Shown: positions 5,490 through 7,755 of the stretch, one piece after another | Position numbering within the stretch: position 1 is the stretch's first letter | How the letters are laid out: each line of letters begins with the position of its first letter | DNA from: an uncultured Collinsella sp. | Lineage (GTDB): Bacteria; Actinomycetota; Coriobacteriia; Coriobacteriales; Coriobacteriaceae | Reading direction: 5' to 3' | Length of the DNA stretch: 7,755 bases | Assembly: GCA_900549185.1 (NCBI GenBank) | Contig: URNM01000087.1 | Location: 1-7,755 of the forward strand | Position numbers and translations under genes: made by a program | The notes under the pieces: generated by a model | Databases searched by the model: none | What the model was told of the DNA's origin: nothing | The model's input: only the letters and a program-made list of their open reading frames with translations

Positions 5490-6298
5490 GCGCGCGCCAG
5501 CCAGTCGCGCATCTCGTCCTTTAGGCGGCTCCAGGTTGCCTGCGTGGCGGGGTCGGTAAAGGGCCGCGTAATGCCAAAGGGCGCGTCGAGCAGGCGGTGG
5601 ATATCGCCCTGTTCGCGCGCCAGCGCGCGGCTTGCTGGATAGACGAGCTCAAACATAAAGCAGATGAGTCCCACCAGGTAGTCTGCGGGCTCGTTGCGTT
5701 CATCGCGTGCGACGCAGCGGTGCTCGTCAAAGGCGGCAAGTGTCGGCGACGAGAAACGGCTGCCGAGAAACGTCTTCTCGTCCACCTTGAGGATGGTGTC
5801 GACGGTGCTGTCGGCGATGGCGCGCATAATGTCGATCTTGTCACCATCGCGCACGATATCGCAGAAGCTTCGCGTGCGCACGTCGAGCTGCGCGGGTAGA
5901 CGGAAATCGCTGTGATAGGCAATGCTCGCTCGGATGAGCTCATCTTCTGCCGGGTCATCGATAAAGTCGCGGATGCTCGTTACGGCGGGTGCATCGGCGG
6001 GATTCTCGCCAAAGAGGACCTCGATGCCCAGCGCCGCATGGCTCATGCTCTCGGCGTCCTTAAAGGTGTCCCAGCGTCGTAGCTGCTCGAAGCGGCCCAT
6101 ATCGTGTAGCAGGCCGCAAAGCCATGCCAGGTCAATATCTTCTGACGACCAGCCCTGCTCGCGCGCTACGGCATCGCATGCCTCGGCCACGTGGTACGTA
6201 TGCTCGATTTTGAGCGCGATGCGTGGGTTGGTGGCGTCGTAGGCATCGGTGTAGCTTTTGAAGGCCGCGCGCGCCCGGTCTCGATCGATAGCTGTCAT
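5486..6298 (-). CDS. HD-domain metal-dependent phosphohydrolase (270 aa)
   Basis: This is a cytosolic protein of the HD superfamily, metal-dependent hydrolases that usually cleave phosphate esters of nucleotides or related molecules. The metal ligands are visible in order: H33 (with H36) in IEHTYHVAEAC, the H65-D66 pair in LCGLLHDMGRFEQ, H87 in MSHAALG, H129 in IAYHSDF, and D153 in RDGDKIDIM. The C-terminal 80 residues look helical and carry no second known domain. There is no GGDEF, response-regulator or RelA partner, so the substrate cannot be named. The start ATG is supported by AGGAAG (6304-6309, spacing 5). Its TAG stop is read from the same CTAG palindrome as the stop of the convergent etfA. 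It is divergent from azlC and probably transcribed alone. Confidence 0.88.
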   Translation of the reverse strand: MTAIDRDRARAAFKSYTDAYDATNPRIALKIEHTYHVAEACDAVAREQGWSSEDIDLAWLCGLLHDMGRFEQLRRWDTFKDAESMSHAALGIEVLFGENPADAPAVTSIRDFIDDPAEDELIRASIAYHSDFRLPAQLDVRTRSFCDIVRDGDKIDIMRAIADSTVDTILKVDEKTFLGSRFSSPTLAAFDEHRCVARDERNEPADYLVGLICFMFELVYPASRALAREQGDIHRLLDAPFGITRPFTDPATQATWSRLKDEMRDWLARA

Positions 6299-6338
6299 AA
6301 TGACTTCCTAAAAAGTTGTGTCTTTCGATCCGGTGGCA

Positions 6339-6344
6339 ATTGTA
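6339..6344 (-). promoter_or_regulatory. Candidate -10 element for the HD-domain gene
   Basis: TACAAT on the minus strand (5 of 6 matches to the consensus) would give a leader of about 34 nt before the start at 6298. No good -35 hexamer is seen 16-18 bp upstream, so this is a tentative call. Confidence 0.3.
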
Positions 6345-6424
6345 GGTGAACTCGGTTGCTGTCGGATGATGATTCTGCCGTATCGCTACATGCGGCTCGG
6401 AGACCTTGTCAGGATGAGAAGCGT

Positions 6425-7117
6425 ATGGTGTTCAAAATCGTTAGAACCGTCTGGCCGGTGATGCTTACCTATGTTGCAATAGGCGCGCCGTGCGGAATGA
6501 TCATGGGGCAGACGGGAATGGAGCCCTGGATGGTCTTTGCCCTGAGCAGCACGTTTGTGACGGGCAGCGGCCAGTTTATGATCTGCAACCTTTGGCTGGC
6601 GGGCGTACCGGCACCTTCGATTATCGCGAGCGTTGCCGCCATCTCCTCGCGCTTTGCGCTTTACTCGGCATCGATCGCGCCGCATCTGAGGGGTGCTTCG
6701 AAGCGTCAGACGCTGGCTGTTGCCGCGACACTTACCGAGGAGGCATATGGCATCTCGCTTGCCAAGCTGATTGAGGGGGAGGATTGGGGCCCGCGCGAGT
6801 CCTTTGTGCTCAATGCGATCCTCATCGCAACATGGGGCGTTTCGTGTACGACGGGCGCCATCGTCGGCGCCGTTGTCGATGTTCCCACCGCCATTGCAGC
6901 CTTTGTCTGCACCTCGCTCTTTATCTGCCTGCTCTTTTCGCAGCGGCGGTCGCGCGGCAACGTTGTCGCGGCGGTTTCGGGCGCGGTGTCCGTCGCCGTA
7001 TGCAAGTTCTTGGGCCTCGCGAATATTGCCGTGCCGGCAAGCGTCGTGGCCGGCATTGCCATTGCGCTGGCGTGCGATGCTGTATTTGACGGAAGAGGTG
7101 CCCGCGATGCCCGTTAA
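6425..7117 (+). CDS. azlC: Branched-chain amino acid exporter large subunit AzlC (230 aa)
   Basis: This is the large membrane subunit of the AzlCD (LIV-E) exporter family, which expels branched-chain amino acids and analogues. It is very hydrophobic, with several membrane segments. Family landmarks are the N-terminal P11-x(8)-G20-A-P-C-G helix, the TGSGQFMICNLWLAG loop at 46-60 (usually AGSAQF), SSRFALYSASIAPHLR at 74-89 (usually NLRH-x-LYS-x-SLAPHL) and LTEEAYGI at 103-110 (the LTDE motif). Length is normal for the family from the ATG at 6425. The frame stays open upstream to a TTG at 6356, but those 23 residues are polar, lack family character and have no ribosome site; a weak AGGATGAG lies at 6411-6418. 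The gene overlaps azlD by 11 nt. No Lrp-type regulator is adjacent. Confidence 0.92.
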   Translation: MVFKIVRTVWPVMLTYVAIGAPCGMIMGQTGMEPWMVFALSSTFVTGSGQFMICNLWLAGVPAPSIIASVAAISSRFALYSASIAPHLRGASKRQTLAVAATLTEEAYGISLAKLIEGEDWGPRESFVLNAILIATWGVSCTTGAIVGAVVDVPTAIAAFVCTSLFICLLFSQRRSRGNVVAAVSGAVSVAVCKFLGLANIAVPASVVAGIAIALACDAVFDGRGARDAR

Positions 7118-7430
7118 CGAGTTCTTGGTTCTGTGGCTGTCGTCGTGGGCTGCTATCGCGTTCTTTCGCATCGCGCCGGCGTTCGCCTTGCGCGGGCGGA
7201 CCCTGTCGCCCCGCATTACCGAGGCCCTGGGCTATATCCCGCCCGCTGCCTTTGCCGCGCTGGTCGCCAACGACTTGGTGAGCCCCGGCGCGTTCGACGC
7301 GGGACTCTGGCCTGCCTTGGTTCCCTGGATTGCGGCCGCCGGCGTCGTGGTCGTGGCGGTCAAGACAAAATCGATGCTGTGGTGCTGCGTCTCAGGCATC
7401 GTACTCTATATCGTCTTGAGCCTTATATAG
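7107..7430 (+). CDS. azlD: Branched-chain amino acid exporter small subunit AzlD (107 aa)
   Basis: This is the small partner of AzlC; the two are thought to form the exporter together. The protein has the usual AzlD size and about four hydrophobic segments (roughly 5-20, 42-56, 68-86, 90-107). Family features are FFRIAPAFALRGR at 19-31 after the first helix and LGYIPPAAFAALVAND at 41-56. The start ATG lies inside azlC, 11 nt before the end of that gene, with GGAAGAGG at 7091-7098 (spacing 8) as ribosome site, so the pair is probably translationally coupled. The stop is TAG at 7428-7430. No rho-independent terminator follows. The same frame is open much further upstream, but that part is a shadow of azlC. 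Confidence 0.92.
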   Translation: MPVNEFLVLWLSSWAAIAFFRIAPAFALRGRTLSPRITEALGYIPPAAFAALVANDLVSPGAFDAGLWPALVPWIAAAGVVVVAVKTKSMLWCCVSGIVLYIVLSLI

Positions 7431-7580
7431 GGGTGGCGTCGCGGGCGCCGAATCTCGTTCCATCCCAACTTGTCGAATTTTTCACCGAGCTGGTCTATTT
7501 CTTCTGGTACCATGGTCAAACTTTACTGTAGCAAAGCGTGACGTGGGCTTTTGTACCCCGTCAGCGGAAATGGGGGTTTC
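7431..7580. promoter_or_regulatory. Leader/promoter region of the KdgT-type permease
   Basis: This 150-bp gap is A/T-richer than its surroundings in 7470-7530. It contains overlapping palindromes TGGTACCA (7505-7512) and ACCATGGT (7509-7516), a plausible operator for a GntR- or sugar-acid-type repressor. A weak -10-like TTTACT lies at 7522-7527, and GGGGG at 7572-7576 sits 4 nt before the ATG. No -35 element is convincing. Confidence 0.35.
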
Positions 7581-7755
7581 ATGGCACAGGAAGCAGCCGC
7601 CAACGAGCAAAAGAAGTTCAGGGTCCCGCGCATCCCGGGCGACATCATGATCTATCCGATGATCGTCGGTCTTTTGCTCAACACCTTCTGCCCGCAGGTT
7701 TTTGAGATCGGCGGCTTCTTTACGGCTGCCTGCCGCGGTGGCTCCAATACCATCG
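7581..7755 (+). CDS. kdgT: 2-keto-3-deoxygluconate permease, KdgT family (N-terminal 58 codons, cut by window end)
   Basis: This is the start of a sugar-acid:proton symporter of the KdgT family, which imports 2-keto-3-deoxygluconate from pectin or uronate breakdown; related members may carry other sugar acids. After a short polar tail (residues 1-13, rich in Ala, Glu and Lys) comes PRIPGDIMIYPMIVGLLLNTF at 16-36. This matches the family opening, in which a basic residue and IPGG-x-M lead into the first membrane helix and a conserved NTF. EIGGFFTA at 42-49 continues the match. The remainder (family length about 310-330 aa) lies beyond the window. It is separate from azlCD, with 150 bp between them. 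Substrate identity would need the flanking genes, such as a KDG kinase or aldolase, which are not visible here. Confidence 0.85.
   Translation, partial: MAQEAAANEQKKFRVPRIPGDIMIYPMIVGLLLNTFCPQVFEIGGFFTAACRGGSNTI

Noticed and set aside
6356..6424. Upstream TTG start for azlC
   Set aside because: It adds 23 polar residues with no family counterpart and no ribosome site. The ATG at 6425 gives the normal AzlC length.
6386..7216. 276-aa antisense open frame across azlC/azlD
   Set aside because: Arg/Asn/Lys-rich shadow of two membrane-protein genes, without recognisable motifs.
7435..7449. Possible terminator after azlD (GGCG/CGCC hairpin)
   Set aside because: The stem is only 4 bp with a 7-nt loop and is not followed by a T-run.
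1..7755. tRNA, rRNA, CRISPR array, insertion sequence
   Set aside because: No cloverleaf-like block, repeat-spacer pattern, transposase or terminal inverted repeats were seen. The only transposon sequence is the library adapter at 1-26.

Overview
The window is a GC-rich, compact bacterial contig end. Its first 26 bases are leftover sequencing adapter. The gene content is an FAD dehydrogenase with ferredoxin-fused EtfAB, AzlCD, a KdgT-type permease, and small secreted proteins with Ala-rich signal peptides. Together with heavy G/C use at third codon positions, this suggests a gut Actinomycetota of the Coriobacteriia (Collinsella-like). That placement is inference from gene character, not from a marker gene.

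Layout. (1) 28-1519, minus strand: three small genes transcribed leftwards towards the contig end. They encode a 98-aa cytosolic protein, a 169-aa membrane-anchored extracytoplasmic protein whose start overlaps the first gene by 4 nt, and a 199-aa secreted beta-rich protein with WxL-like tryptophan motifs. (2) 1520-1863: a 344-bp divergent intergenic region with an 8-bp-stem inverted repeat, helically phased TGAC direct repeats and short palindromes. (3) 1864-5489, plus strand: a tight three-gene operon of GlcD/LctD-type FAD dehydrogenase, EtfB, and EtfA carrying an N-terminal two-cluster ferredoxin domain. (4) 5486-6298, minus strand: an HD-domain hydrolase whose stop codon shares a CTAG palindrome with the etfA stop. 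(5) 6425-7430, plus strand: azlC and azlD, overlapping by 11 nt, a branched-chain amino acid exporter. (6) 7581 to the end: the first 58 codons of a 2-keto-3-deoxygluconate permease, cut by the window edge.

How they work together. The most notable system is the dehydrogenase-EtfB-EtfA operon. It has the same three components as the electron-confurcating lactate dehydrogenase LctBCD of Acetobacterium woodii, in which lactate oxidation with NAD+ is driven by reduced ferredoxin. Gene order differs here (dehydrogenase first) and no lactate permease, racemase or regulator is adjacent, so the 2-hydroxyacid substrate is not settled. The minus-strand trio looks like a small cell-surface module of unknown function that may continue past the contig end. 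The HD hydrolase, AzlCD and KdgT genes appear to be independent transcription units.
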